A DNA stretch of 64,000 nucleotides from Streptomyces sp. NBC_00376 (GCF_036077095.1 NZ_CP107960.1:5084001-5148000); one strand, 5' to 3'. Positions 42,898 to 53,573 are shown, counted from the first letter of the stretch. The notes: generated from the letters alone by a model not told the origin. Program-made: numbers and translations.

Positions 42898-42968
42898 CGG
42901 CCCCTTCGTACGGCCCCTTCGTACGGCCCCTCCGTACGGCCCCGTGCGGTCCTTCCGTACGGGCCCCT
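42898..42968. repeat. GTACGGCCCC tandem repeat
   Basis: Three 13-base units (CGGCCCCTTCGTA and one-base variants) followed by two degenerate copies, between tetR and the MMPL gene. Confidence 0.75.
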
Positions 42969-43058
42969 CCTCAAGCCCCACCTGACACGCCGCTCTCGTC
43001 GTCGGGCTGGTTCCTCACGCCCATTTCCACTCACGACCTGACCCGGGAGTACCCCTCC

Positions 43059-45293
43059 GTGGCCACATTCCTCTACAAGCTCGGACGGCTCGCCTTCCGG
43101 CGCCGCCGCTATGTCGCCCTGGTCTGGGTGGCACTGCTGGCGCTCGCCGGATTCGGCGCGGCCTCCGCGTCCACCGCCACCTCCAGCTCCTTCTCGATTC
43201 CGGGTACGGAGGCGCAGCGCGCCTTCGACCTGCTGGAACAGCGCTTCCCCGGGGCCAGCGCCGACGGTGCGAGCGCCCGGGTCGTCTTCAAGGCCCCCGA
43301 CAACGAGAAGATGACCGACCCGGCGAACAAGGCCGAGGTCGACAAGGTCATCGGCGAGCTGAAGTCGGGCTCCGACCAGATCGCCTCGGTCACCGACCCG
43401 TACACCGCCGGTGCCGTCAGCAAGAACGGCTCCACGGCGTACGTCTCGGTCTCCTACAAGGTCAGCTCGATGGAGCTGACCGACGAGACCCGGGAGGCCC
43501 TGGAGGACGCGGGCCACGCGGCGCAGAGGAGCGGGATGACCGTGGAGATCGGCGGTGACGCGCTCATGGTGATCCCGGAGACCGGGGCCACCGAGATCAT
43601 CGGTGTCGCCGTCGCCGCGGTGGTGCTGGTCATCACCTTCGGCTCGCTGATCGCCGCCGGGCTGCCGCTGCTCACCGCCCTGATCGGGGTCGGCATCGGA
43701 GTCTCGACGATCACCGCGCTGGCGAACGTGCTGGACCTGGGCTCCACCACATCCATCCTCGCGATGATGATCGGCCTCGCGGTCGGCATCGACTACGCGC
43801 TGTTCATCGTCTCCCGCTACCGCGCCGAGCTGGCCGAGGGCCGGGAGTGCGAGGAAGCGGCCGGACGGGCCGTCGGCACGGCCGGTTCCGCCGTCGTCTT
43901 CGCCGGTCTCACCGTCGTCATCGCGCTGGTCGGCCTCGCCGTCGTGAACATCCCGATGCTGTCGAAGATGGGCTTCGCCGCGGCCGGCACGGTCGCCATC
44001 GCCGTACTCATCGCGCTCACCCTGGTCCCGGCGGTGCTGGGCTTCGCGGGCAAGCGGGTCATGGGACGCAAGACGCGCAGGACCGCCGAGGCGACGGACG
44101 GGGCCGGGACCCCGGGCGGGGCCGAGGACAAGCCGAACATGGGCACCCGCTGGGCGCGGTTCGTGCTCCGCAAGCCGGTGTGGGTGCTGCTGGTCGGCGT
44201 CATCGGCCTCGGCACGGTCGCCGTACCGGCAGCGTCCCTGGAGATGGGCCTGCCCGACGACGGCTCCCAGCCCACCAGCACCACCCAGCGGCGCGCCTAC
44301 GACCTGCTCTCCGAGGGCTTCGGCCCCGGCTTCAACGGGCCGCTGATGGTCGTCGTCGACACCGCGGACAGCTCCGACGGCAAGGCCGCCGCCAAGCAGG
44401 TCTCCGACGAGATCTCCGGCATCAAGGGCGTCGCCGCCGTCACCCCGGCCCAGTTCAACAAGGCCGGCGACACCGCGATGATCACCGTCGTCCCGAAGGA
44501 CCGGCCGAGCTCCGTCGACACGGAGAACGTGGTCCACTCGATCCGGGACGCGGGCAAGGACATCAAGTCCGACACCGGGGCCGAGGTCCTGGTCACCGGG
44601 TCCACCGCGATGAACATCGACTTCTCGCAGAAGATGAACGACGCGCTGCTGCCGTACCTGGCGCTCGTCGTCGGCCTGGCCTTCCTGCTCCTGATGGTGG
44701 TCTTCCGCTCGGTGCTGGTGCCGCTGAAGGCGGCCCTCGGCTTCCTGCTCTCGGTCGTCGCGGCCCTGGGCGCGGTCGTCGCGGTCTTCCAGTGGGGCTG
44801 GCTCGGCTCGCTCTTCGGGGTGGAGCAGACCGGTCCGATCATGTCGATGATGCCGATCTTCATGGTGGGCGTGGTCTTCGGCCTCGCGATGGACTACGAG
44901 GTCTTCCTCGTGACCCGGATGCGCGAGGCGTACGTCCACGGCGAGAAGCCCGGCCAGGCGATCGTCACCGGCTTCCGGCACGGCGCCCGGGTCGTCACGG
45001 CCGCGGCCGTGATCATGATGGCGGTCTTCTCCGGCTTCATCGGCTCCAGCGAGCAGATGGTCAAGATGATCGGCTTCTCGCTCGCCATCGCAGTCTTCTT
45101 CGACGCGTTCGTGGTCCGGATGGCGATCGTGCCCGCGGTCCTGGCCCTGCTCGGCCACCGTGCCTGGTCGCTGCCGCGCTGGCTGGACCGGATCCTGCCG
45201 AACGTGGACGTGGAGGGCGAGGGGCTGCGCGGGCAGCTCGACGAGACGCCCGGCGGTGACACCGGGGGCGAGCGCGAGCTGACCCGGGTCTGA
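43059..45293 (+). CDS. MMPL-family RND exporter
   Basis: Membrane protein of 744 residues. It has two halves, each with a large external loop and a five- to six-helix bundle. The proton-relay type motif is in MMIGLAVGIDYALFIVSRYRAELAEG and again in FMVGVVFGLAMDYEVFLVTRMREA. MMPL proteins export lipids, glycolipids or drugs. GTG 43059. Regulated in all likelihood by the preceding TetR. A 17-base-stem terminator follows. Confidence 0.9.
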   Translation: MATFLYKLGRLAFRRRRYVALVWVALLALAGFGAASASTATSSSFSIPGTEAQRAFDLLEQRFPGASADGASARVVFKAPDNEKMTDPANKAEVDKVIGELKSGSDQIASVTDPYTAGAVSKNGSTAYVSVSYKVSSMELTDETREALEDAGHAAQRSGMTVEIGGDALMVIPETGATEIIGVAVAAVVLVITFGSLIAAGLPLLTALIGVGIGVSTITALANVLDLGSTTSILAMMIGLAVGIDYALFIVSRYRAELAEGRECEEAAGRAVGTAGSAVVFAGLTVVIALVGLAVVNIPMLSKMGFAAAGTVAIAVLIALTLVPAVLGFAGKRVMGRKTRRTAEATDGAGTPGGAEDKPNMGTRWARFVLRKPVWVLLVGVIGLGTVAVPAASLEMGLPDDGSQPTSTTQRRAYDLLSEGFGPGFNGPLMVVVDTADSSDGKAAAKQVSDEISGIKGVAAVTPAQFNKAGDTAMITVVPKDRPSSVDTENVVHSIRDAGKDIKSDTGAEVLVTGSTAMNIDFSQKMNDALLPYLALVVGLAFLLLMVVFRSVLVPLKAALGFLLSVVAALGAVVAVFQWGWLGSLFGVEQTGPIMSMMPIFMVGVVFGLAMDYEVFLVTRMREAYVHGEKPGQAIVTGFRHGARVVTAAAVIMMAVFSGFIGSSEQMVKMIGFSLAIAVFFDAFVVRMAIVPAVLALLGHRAWSLPRWLDRILPNVDVEGEGLRGQLDETPGGDTGGERELTRV

Positions 45294-45383
45294 GCCGAGC
45301 CGTAAGAGCCTCCGGGGTCCGCGTCCGAGCGGAACGCGGCCCGGAAGCGCCGGTTACCTGTGGGGACGGAGGACCGGGGCGAA

Positions 45384-45430
45384 GACGGAAGCCCCCGTGC
45401 GAGCCAGTGGCCGGCACGGGGGCTTCCGTC
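45384..45430. terminator. Strong bidirectional terminator
   Basis: GACGGAAGCCCCCGTGC (45384-45400) pairs perfectly over 17 bases with 45414-45430, loop of 13. Placed between the convergent MMPL and SsgA-like genes. Confidence 0.85.
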
Positions 45431-45458
45431 ATGCGGGTGTTCGCCGGGCGGGCTTCCG

Positions 45459-45809
45459 TCAGGCGTGCGCGGGGGGCTTGGTGTTCCCGGCGTGCGTACG
45501 GTGCAGAAAGCGGATCAGCGGCGCGCTGTCGAACTGCACCACCTCGACGCCGTCCGCCGAGTGGTTCTCCACGACCAGCTGTGCCCGTCCGCAGGGCCAC
45601 ACGCGAATGCCGCCGCGCTCGGTGGGGGCCCGCAGCCCGCCCTCCAGCAGATCGCGGCCGAACGCCCAGTCGTCTCCGCCGGGGAAGGAGACATGAACGG
45701 TGCGCGGGTCCTTGTCGGCGTCGTACAGCAGGTCGACCGGGACGGCCGGGAGGTCGTCGGCGTCGTTGACGAGCCAGGCTTCTGCCTGCTCATGGATCAC
45801 GGGGGGCAT
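45459..45809 (-). CDS. SsgA-like (SALP) sporulation/cell-division protein, possibly SsgE
   Basis: Protein of 116 residues. The family core is visible: PVDLLYDADKDPRTVHVSF, WAFGRDLLEGGLRAPT and IRVWPCG. SALPs guide septum placement, autolysis and spore maturation in sporulating actinomycetes. In S. coelicolor ssgE lies in the equivalent chromosome region near a penicillin-binding protein, which favours SsgE, but the sequence alone does not settle the paralog. ATG 45809 follows AGGAGGAG. Divergent from the metal transporter. Confidence 0.75.
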   Translation of the reverse strand: MPPVIHEQAEAWLVNDADDLPAVPVDLLYDADKDPRTVHVSFPGGDDWAFGRDLLEGGLRAPTERGGIRVWPCGRAQLVVENHSADGVEVVQFDSAPLIRFLHRTHAGNTKPPAHA

Positions 45810-45912
45810 GGGACGACTCCTCCTGTGCATACTGCTTCGTCATCCAATGTCCCATATTTTCCTCAAGGGGCACGGTGGGTGGCCCGGACGGGCAGTTGTG
45901 ACGCAGTCGCTC

Positions 45913-45943
45913 TTGCGAGGGCTTTGCAACAAGGCCCTATCAT
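45913..45943 (+). promoter_or_regulatory. Nur-box-like site and promoter of the cbi/nik transporter
   Basis: TTGCGAGGGCTTTGCAA (45913-45929) fits the Nur consensus TTGCAA-N5-TTGCAA with one mismatch. A -10 like TATCAT follows at 45938-45943. Binding would cover the -35 region, as expected for repression by nickel-loaded Nur. Confidence 0.65.
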
Positions 45944-46020
45944 TGAGCGGTTCACGACATCGTCACCACCACTGTCATCGTCCGCAGCGACGCAGGACCG
46001 CAGGAAGCGGAGCCCCCCTC

Positions 46021-47082
46021 ATGCATGTACCCGACGGATTCATCGACGCGCCCGTCTCCGCCGCCGCCGGAGTCGTCGCCGCGGGTGCGGTCGCCGTCAG
46101 CCTGCGGGGTGCCCGGCGTGAGCTGGACGAGCGCACCGCGCCGCTCGCCGGTCTCGTCGCCGCGTTCATCTTCGCCGTGCAGATGCTGAACTTCCCGGTC
46201 GCGGCCGGCACCAGCGGGCATCTGTTGGGCGGGGCGCTGGCCGCGATCCTGGTCGGGCCGTACACCGGCGTGCTCTGCGTGACCGTCGTCCTGCTCATGC
46301 AGGGCATCCTCTTCGCCGACGGCGGCCTCACCGCGCTCGGCGTGAACGTGCTCGACATGGGCATCGTGACCACCGTCGTCGCGTACGCCCTCTTCCGCGG
46401 GCTGCTCGGGGTGCTGCCGAGGACCCGCCGCTCCGTGACCGTCGCGTCCTTCGTCGCCGCTCTGGTCTCCGTACCGGCCGCGGCCTGCGCCTTCACGCTG
46501 ATCTACTGGATCGGCGGCACCACCGACATCCCGATCGGCAAGGTCTTCACCGCGATGGTCGGGGTCCACGTCCTGATCGGCATCGGCGAGGCCGTGATCA
46601 CCGCGCTGACCGTCGGCGCCGTCATCGCCGTACGCCCCGACCTGGTGCACGGTGCCCGCGGACTCACCTCCTCGCTCAAGCTCCGGGTCGACGGCGAACT
46701 CGTCGACGCCCCCGCCCCGCAGCCGGCCGCCCCGGCCGCCGCCGCCCGGTCCCACCGGGGGATCTGGGCCGCCGGCCTGGTCACCGCCCTCGTCCTGGCG
46801 GGCTTCGTCTCCTACTACGCCTCCGCCGACCCGGACGGCCTGGAGAAGGTCGCCGCCGACCAGGGCATCGACAAGAAGACCGAGGAACACGCGGCCAAGG
46901 ACTCCCCGCTCGCCGACTACGGCGTCAAGGACGTCTCCGACGCCAGGCTCTCCGGCGGCCTCGCCGGAGTGATCGGCGTCGGCGCCACCATCGTGGTCGG
47001 CAGCGGAGTCTTCTACGTGGTCCGCCGCCGTCGCACGCCGGACGCCCCCACGGACAACGCGCGCGAGAAGGAATCCGTCTGA
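46021..47082 (+). CDS. cbiM: Cobalt/nickel ECF transporter substrate component, CbiM-CbiN fusion
   Basis: Membrane protein of 353 residues. It starts MHVPDGFID, with the conserved His that binds the metal at the N-terminus, then five to six helices (LNFPVAAGTSGHLLGG). Residues from about 250 form a CbiN-like part: one helix (GIWAAGLVTALVLAGF), an external DPDGLEKVA segment and a final helix. CbiMN selects Co2+ or Ni2+; the Nur-like site in front favours nickel. ATG 46021. Confidence 0.9.
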   Translation: MHVPDGFIDAPVSAAAGVVAAGAVAVSLRGARRELDERTAPLAGLVAAFIFAVQMLNFPVAAGTSGHLLGGALAAILVGPYTGVLCVTVVLLMQGILFADGGLTALGVNVLDMGIVTTVVAYALFRGLLGVLPRTRRSVTVASFVAALVSVPAAACAFTLIYWIGGTTDIPIGKVFTAMVGVHVLIGIGEAVITALTVGAVIAVRPDLVHGARGLTSSLKLRVDGELVDAPAPQPAAPAAAARSHRGIWAAGLVTALVLAGFVSYYASADPDGLEKVAADQGIDKKTEEHAAKDSPLADYGVKDVSDARLSGGLAGVIGVGATIVVGSGVFYVVRRRRTPDAPTDNAREKESV

Positions 47083-47083
47083 C

Positions 47084-47919
47084 ATGGGCGCCGGCACTCC
47101 GTGGAAACCCACCACACGCAGCAACCACCCACGCCCCCGGCTCGGGCCGGCCCCGTACCCGGGTGCCGCGGGCCACGCACACAAGCTCTACCGGCACGGC
47201 CACTCACCGATCCACGACCTGCCGCCGCACTGCAAGATCGCCGCCGCCTTCTCCTTCGTCGTGGTCGTCGTCTCGACGCCGCGCGAGTCGATGTGGGCGT
47301 TCGCGCTGTACGCGGCGCTGCTCGGCGCGGTCGCCGCGTACGCCCGCATCCCGGCGGGCTTCCTGCTCAAGCGGCTGCTCATCGAGGTGCCGTTCGTCGC
47401 GTTCGCGCTGCTCATGCCGTTCGTGGTGCCCGGCGAGCAGACCCACGTACTCGGCCTCTCCGTCAGCGTCCCCGGCCTCTGGGGTGCCTGGAACGTCCTC
47501 GCCAAGGGCACCCTCGGCGTCGCCGCGTCCGTGCTCCTGGCCTCCACCACGGAACTGCGCTCGCTGCTGCTCGGCCTCCAGCGGCTCAAGCTGCCGCCGC
47601 TGCTCGTCCAGATCGCCTCCTTCATGATCCGGTACGGCGATGTGATCACCGACGAGATGCGCCGGATGTCCATCGCCCGCCGCTCCCGCGGCTTCGAGGC
47701 GCGCGGCGTACGGCAGTGGGGCGTGCTGGCCAAAACGGCGGGCGCCCTGTTCATCCGGTCCTACGAGCGCGGCGAACGCGTCCACCTCGCCATGGTCAGC
47801 CGCGGCTACGCCGGCTCCATGCCGGTCATCGACGAGGTGACCGCCTCCCGGACCCAGTGGGCCCACGCCGCCGTACTCCCCGTGCTCGCCCTCGCGATCT
47901 GTCTGCTGGGATGGACCCT

Positions 47920-47923
<4 letters not shown>
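47084..47923 (+). CDS. cbiQ: ECF transporter transmembrane component CbiQ
   Basis: Protein of 279 residues. Five helices carry the EcfT signature ARRSRGFEARG, which docks on the ATPase, and the second such motif MVSRGYAGS. A basic N-terminal extension of about 40 residues precedes the first helix. One base after the cbiM stop; overlaps cbiO by ATGA. Confidence 0.92.
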
Positions 47924-48696
<773 letters not shown>

Positions 48697-48749
48697 ACAT
48701 GGGGTGACCCGCCATACCCGCGACCTGCGACGGGATGCACCATGGGGGG

Positions 48750-49943
48750 ATGAGCGGGAGCGCAGGAGCAGGCGTGGACGTACGGGGCACGGTGGCGCCC
48801 GGATTCGAACCGGTCCGGGATGCTTTCATCCGTAACTTCGAGCAGCGCGGCGAACGCGGCGCGGCCGTCGCGGTCTACCGGGACGGGCACAAGGTCGTCG
48901 ACCTCTGGGCCGGTACGAGAGACGTCGACGGCGTCGAACCCTGGGCCGTCGACACCGTGCAGATCGTCCGCTCGGCGGGCAAGGGCATCGCCGCCGCCGT
49001 ACCGCTGCTGCTGCACCAGCGCGGCCAGCTCGACCTGGACGCCCCGGTCGGCACGTACTGGCCGGAGTTCAAGGCGGCCGGCAAGGAACGCGTACTCGTG
49101 CGCCACCTCCTCGCCCACCGGGCCGGCATCCCCGCGCTCGACTGCCCGCTGACCCCCTCCGAAGCGGCCGACGGGACCAGCGGACCGCAGGCCGTCGCCG
49201 CCCAGCGCCCCCAGTGGGAGCCCGGCACCGACCACGGCTACCACGCCCAGACCTACAGCTGGCTCATCGGCGAACTGGTGCGCCGGGTCACCGGCCGCAC
49301 CGTCGGCCGCTGGATCGCCGAGGAGATCGCCCGCCCGCTCGGCCTGGACTTCTGGTTCGGCCTCCCGGCGGACGAGGCGCACCGGGTGGGCCGGGTCGGC
49401 CCGGTGGAGCCGCCCGCCGCGGGCGACGGCGGCAACGGCGGCGTCCTGCGGCTGCGCCCCAAGCGCTCGGTCAGCGAGGCCTACCGCGACCCGCAGTCCC
49501 TCACCCGCCGTGCCTTCGGGGCCATCGACCCGCTCCCCGACGAGAACGACCCCGGCTACCGGGCGGCCGAACTCCCCGCCTCCAACGGCATGGCCACCGC
49601 CCGCGCGCTGGCCCGCTGCTACGCCGCGATGATCGGCCCGGTCGACGGCCACCGCCTGTTCGCCCCGGCCACCCTCACCCTGGCCCGTACCGAGGAGTCG
49701 GCGGGTCCCGACCGGGTCCTGGTCGTCAACACCCGCTTCGGCCTCGGCTACATGCTGCACGGCCCGGCGGCCCCGCTGCTCGCCCCCGGCTCCTTCGGCC
49801 ACCCCGGCCGGGGCGGCTCCCTCGGGTTCGCCGACCCCGAATCCGGCATCGCCCTGGGCTATGTGACGAACGGTCTGCAGAAGGGAGTCACCGCCGATCC
49901 CCGTGCCCAGGCCTTGGTCAGGGCAGTACGGTCGGCGATATGA
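48750..49943 (+). CDS. Serine hydrolase, beta-lactamase class C/EstB family
   Basis: Protein of 397 residues without a signal peptide. The SxxK nucleophile is in VRSAGKGIAAAV, the Tyr motif in YHAQTYSWLIGELVRR, and FGHPGRGGS lies at the HxG/KTG position. Likely a cytoplasmic esterase. ATG 48750 rather than GTG 48735. The end overlaps the SDR start (ATGA). Confidence 0.85.
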   Translation: MSGSAGAGVDVRGTVAPGFEPVRDAFIRNFEQRGERGAAVAVYRDGHKVVDLWAGTRDVDGVEPWAVDTVQIVRSAGKGIAAAVPLLLHQRGQLDLDAPVGTYWPEFKAAGKERVLVRHLLAHRAGIPALDCPLTPSEAADGTSGPQAVAAQRPQWEPGTDHGYHAQTYSWLIGELVRRVTGRTVGRWIAEEIARPLGLDFWFGLPADEAHRVGRVGPVEPPAAGDGGNGGVLRLRPKRSVSEAYRDPQSLTRRAFGAIDPLPDENDPGYRAAELPASNGMATARALARCYAAMIGPVDGHRLFAPATLTLARTEESAGPDRVLVVNTRFGLGYMLHGPAAPLLAPGSFGHPGRGGSLGFADPESGIALGYVTNGLQKGVTADPRAQALVRAVRSAI

Positions 49944-50740
49944 CTCCTCAAGGCTCTGCTGGTTCACGGTTCGACGGATACGGCGTACTCATCACCGGCG
50001 CGGGCCGGGGCATCGGCGCGGCCACGGCTCGCCGGCTGGCCTCGGAGGGCGCCCGCGTCCTGGTCACCGACCTGGACGGCGACCGCGCGGAGCACACCGC
50101 CGCCGCGATACGCGAGGCGGGCGGCACCGCCGAGCCGCTGCCCTGCGACGTGGCCGACCGGGCGGCGGTCGAGGCGGCCGTGGCCCACGCCGTCGCCGCC
50201 TTCGGCTCCCTGGACGTGCTGGTGAACAACGCGTACGCCTGCACCACCGACGTCCCGCTCTTCGAGGACGAGCCGGACCAGGCGTGGCAGCGCGACCTGG
50301 ACGTCACCCTCACCGGCCCCTACCGCTGCGCCCGCGCCGCCCTCCCGCACCTGGTGGCCTCCGGCCGGGGCGCGATCGTCAACATCGGCTCGGTCAACGG
50401 CGAGCAGGACTTCGGCAACCACGGCTACAGCGCGGCCAAGGCGGGCCTGGCCAGCCTGACCCGCACCCTGGCCGGCCACGCGGGCCCGCGCGGCGTACGC
50501 GTCAACCTGGTCGCCCCCGGCACCATCCGCACGGACGCCTGGGCGGGCCGCGACGCCGAACTGACCCGGGTGAGCGCCCTCTACCCGCTCGGCCGGGTCG
50601 GCGAGCCGGAGGACATCGCGTCCGCCGTCGCCTTCCTCGCCTCGCGCGACGCGGCCTGGATCACGGGGACGACGCTGCGTGTGGACGGCGGACTGACGGC
50701 GACGAACTACGGGTTCCGGGACGCGGTTTCGGGGGCCTGA
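49940..50740 (+). CDS. Short-chain dehydrogenase (classical SDR)
   Basis: Protein of 266 residues. Cofactor loop TGAGRGIG, DVAD, NNAY in place of the usual NNAG, catalytic Ser in NIGSVNG and YSAAK. The Asp at the end of strand 2 (VTDLDGD) favours NAD. Coupled to the hydrolase. The substrate is unknown. Confidence 0.88.
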   Translation: MTPQGSAGSRFDGYGVLITGAGRGIGAATARRLASEGARVLVTDLDGDRAEHTAAAIREAGGTAEPLPCDVADRAAVEAAVAHAVAAFGSLDVLVNNAYACTTDVPLFEDEPDQAWQRDLDVTLTGPYRCARAALPHLVASGRGAIVNIGSVNGEQDFGNHGYSAAKAGLASLTRTLAGHAGPRGVRVNLVAPGTIRTDAWAGRDAELTRVSALYPLGRVGEPEDIASAVAFLASRDAAWITGTTLRVDGGLTATNYGFRDAVSGA

Positions 50741-50746
50741 CCTGTG

Positions 50747-50770
50747 CGGGCCCGGTCCGCCCCGGGCCCG
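50747..50770. terminator. Hairpin between convergent genes
   Basis: CGGGCCCGG, six bases, CCGGGCCCG, between the SDR and Lrp genes. Confidence 0.65.
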
Positions 50771-50772
50771 TG

Positions 50773-51765
50773 TCAGGCGAGCACGGGGTGGATGAGCCGC
50801 CCGTTGAGGACGAGGGAGGCGGCCTGCTTGAGACGGCGCACGCGCACGCTGATCTCGTAGCCCCTGATGCCCTCGGTACGGGCGAAGCGGCCGCTGAGGT
50901 AGCGGTAGAAGTCCTGGGTGTCCTTGCAGATGACCACGGCCATGATGTTGTGCTTGCCGCTGATGGCCGCGGCGAAGGCGCACTCGTCGTGCCCGCTGAG
51001 CTCCTCGCCGATCTCCTGGAGCCGGGGCAGGTCGACCTGGAGCCAGAGAGTGGCGTTGAGCTCGTAGCCGAGGCGTTCGGGCACGGTGTCGATGTCGTAG
51101 ACCAGCGAGCCGGTCGCTTCGAGGGCCTCCAGCCGGCGGGCCACGCGCGGCTTGGACCAGCCGGTGGCCTCCGCGAGCCGGGTGTGGGAGGCGCGGCCGT
51201 CCTCCGCCAGCGCTTCGAGGAGCGGGCGGTCCTCCTCGGTCGGGGTGAGCGGGGGCCCGGTGGGGGTGGGGCGTTCCGCGGTCAGCAGCCGCACCTGCTC
51301 GTCGGTGAGCGAGTCCTCCCGCCCGGTCCAGCCGGCCGTGTCCGGCGAACCGAAGGCGTGGACGAGGAGGTCGACGTTCAGGTCGAGGACCGAGGCCGCC
51401 CGGGGGAGCTGCCGCAGCAGCATGTCGTCGCGGGCGGTTCCGGCGGGCGAACGGATGATGCAGATGATCTCCGAACCGCCCGAGGCGATGCTCGTGTACG
51501 CGACCTCCGGCCTGCGGGCCAGGGAATCCGCGAGGGGCCCCACGGCGTCCGGGCGGCAGCGCAGCCGCGCGATCCACTCGGACCGGCCGTGGGCGGCCGG
51601 GCTGCTCAGCCCGACGACGCGGACGACGCCGGCCCGGCGCAGGGCGTTGTAGCGGCGCGCCACGGTCTGCTCGGACACCCCGACGACCTCGCTGAGGCGG
51701 CGGAAGGAGACCCGCGGCGAGCAGTTCAGTCCATGGATGATTTTGCGGTCCAGATCGTCAGGCAT
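50773..51765 (-). CDS. Lrp/AsnC-family regulator, two modules
   Basis: Protein of 330 residues, twice the usual Lrp size. Each half has a helix-turn-helix (FRRLSEVVGVSEQTVARRYNAL; ASHTRLAEATGWSKPRVARRLEAL) and an effector-binding region. ATG 51765. It is divergent from the MFS exporter with 164 bases between, so probably its regulator. Confidence 0.88.
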   Translation of the reverse strand: MPDDLDRKIIHGLNCSPRVSFRRLSEVVGVSEQTVARRYNALRRAGVVRVVGLSSPAAHGRSEWIARLRCRPDAVGPLADSLARRPEVAYTSIASGGSEIICIIRSPAGTARDDMLLRQLPRAASVLDLNVDLLVHAFGSPDTAGWTGREDSLTDEQVRLLTAERPTPTGPPLTPTEEDRPLLEALAEDGRASHTRLAEATGWSKPRVARRLEALEATGSLVYDIDTVPERLGYELNATLWLQVDLPRLQEIGEELSGHDECAFAAAISGKHNIMAVVICKDTQDFYRYLSGRFARTEGIRGYEISVRVRRLKQAASLVLNGRLIHPVLA

Positions 51766-51929
51766 GGATGAATGGTCACACGCCACCGATCCCATATGGC
51801 GGTTCTGTGACGTTTGCCGGGACCGCTTGGGGGTTCGCCGATGGTCGGGGCGAAGCTGGTCGGCGGCTTTGCGGGTGATTCGGCCCGCGCGGCACCCGCC
51901 CCCACCCCCGCAGCAGAAGGAACCTCTTC

Positions 51930-53543
51930 GTGAATTCCGCAACGACGCAGGACGGATCAGGACAGGACAGATCGGGGCGGGGCGTCACGCTCGTCATGGC
52001 CTGCCTGGGCGTCTTCGTCGCCTACCTCCCCGTGACCACCGTGTCGGTGAGCCTGCCGGCCATCCAGCGGGCTCTGGACGCCTCCACGTCCCAGCTGTCC
52101 TGGGTCTCGGACGCCTTCGTGCTGCCGATGGCCGCGCTGATCCTGACCACCGGGGTGTGGGGCGACGTCCACGGCCGCAAGCGGGTCTTCCAGGCGGGCA
52201 TGGCGTTCTGTGCGCTGGGCGCGGCGATCTCGCTGTCCTCGGACTCGGTGCAGGCCCTGTGGGCCGGGCAGGCCGTCTCCGGGCTGGGGGCGGCGGCGCT
52301 GCTGCCCACGACGCTGGCCCTGATCAGTCACGCGGTCCCCGACCACCGGGAGCGGGGCAGGTTCATAGGCCTGTGGGCCATGTCCCTGATGGCCTCGCTC
52401 GCCGTGGGCCCGCTGATAGCGGGTGTACTGCTGGAGCACGTCGCGTGGCGCTGGATCTTCCTCCTGCCCGTGCCGGTCTCCCTGATCGTGCTGGTCGTCG
52501 CGGCGTTCTTGCTGCCCGACTCGCGAGCCCCGCACGGCCGCCGGCTCGACTGGCCCGGACAGATCAGTGCGGCCGTCGCGGTCACCGCGGTCGTCTACGG
52601 CGTCATCGAGGGCGGCGCGGACGGCTTCGGCGAGCCCGCCGTGGTGACGGCCCTGGTGCTCGGCGCGGTGGCCGCCGTGGCGTTCGTCGTCGTGGAGCGC
52701 CGCAGCGCGAGCCCGATGCTCGACCTGGCGCTGTTCCGCAGCCCGGCCTTCACCGCCACCGCCCTGGTCGCCATGATCAGCTTCCTCGGTCTGATCGGCT
52801 TCTTCTTCGTGCTGAGCCTCTACTTCGGCATGGTCCAGCACCTGACCACGATGGAGGCGGCGCTGCGGATGGTGACGGTGTCCGGGGTGGCCCTCGTCGT
52901 CGGCGCGCCCGTCGGACGCCTGATGCACCGGGTCTCCGCCCGGGTCCTGATCACCACGGGCCTGGTCGTCGCGGCGGGTGCGATGCTCTCGCTGACCGGC
53001 GTCGACGCCCACACCTCCTACGGCTCGATCGTCTGGCGGCTGGCCCTGCTGGGCCTCGGCATGGGCGCCGTGCTCACCCCGATGACCGCCTCCGCGGTGT
53101 CCTCCGTCCCGCACCACCTGGCCGGGATGGCCGCCGCCGGGAACAACGCCTTCCGCCAGGTCGGTGGCGCCCTCGGCCCCGCCGTGCTCGGCACCCTGCT
53201 GACCACCCGGGCCCTCGACGCGCTGCCCGGCCGCCTCGCCGACGCGGGGGTGCCCGCCGAGGCCGGCGACCGCGTCCTGGACACCGCCCGCGAGCAGGGA
53301 CTCGGCGCCGTGGCCGGGCTCCACCTGGACGCCGCCACCGGACCCGCCCTGACCGCCCTGGGCGACTCCTTCCTCGACGGCATGCGGCTGTGCCTGACCG
53401 TCTCGGCCTCACTCGCCCTGCTGGCCGCCCTCGCCTGCGCCGTGCTTCTGCGCCCGGCCGCCAGGCCGACGGCCCCGACGGCCCCGACGGCCCCGGCCAC
53501 CGAGGAACCGCCGGCCCGCCCGGCACCGGTCCCGACGGGCTGA
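51930..53543 (+). CDS. MFS drug exporter (DHA2, 14 TM)
   Basis: Protein of 537 residues of the EmrB/QacA group. It has the motif-A loop WGDVHGRKRVFQAG, motif C in GLWAMSLMASLAVGPLIAG, and 14 hydrophobic segments. The C-terminus is a short Pro/Thr/Ala tail with a TAP repeat. GTG 51930 follows AGAAGGAAC. A terminator follows at 53574-53606. Confidence 0.9.
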   Translation: MNSATTQDGSGQDRSGRGVTLVMACLGVFVAYLPVTTVSVSLPAIQRALDASTSQLSWVSDAFVLPMAALILTTGVWGDVHGRKRVFQAGMAFCALGAAISLSSDSVQALWAGQAVSGLGAAALLPTTLALISHAVPDHRERGRFIGLWAMSLMASLAVGPLIAGVLLEHVAWRWIFLLPVPVSLIVLVVAAFLLPDSRAPHGRRLDWPGQISAAVAVTAVVYGVIEGGADGFGEPAVVTALVLGAVAAVAFVVVERRSASPMLDLALFRSPAFTATALVAMISFLGLIGFFFVLSLYFGMVQHLTTMEAALRMVTVSGVALVVGAPVGRLMHRVSARVLITTGLVVAAGAMLSLTGVDAHTSYGSIVWRLALLGLGMGAVLTPMTASAVSSVPHHLAGMAAAGNNAFRQVGGALGPAVLGTLLTTRALDALPGRLADAGVPAEAGDRVLDTAREQGLGAVAGLHLDAATGPALTALGDSFLDGMRLCLTVSASLALLAALACAVLLRPAARPTAPTAPTAPATEEPPARPAPVPTG

Positions 53544-53573
53544 GCCGGCCCGCACGGGCCGACCGGACACTCG

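Noticed and set aside
45810..46020. Cobalamin riboswitch upstream of cbiM
   Set aside because: The 211-base leader lacks the B12-box pattern; the Nur-like site explains metal control better.
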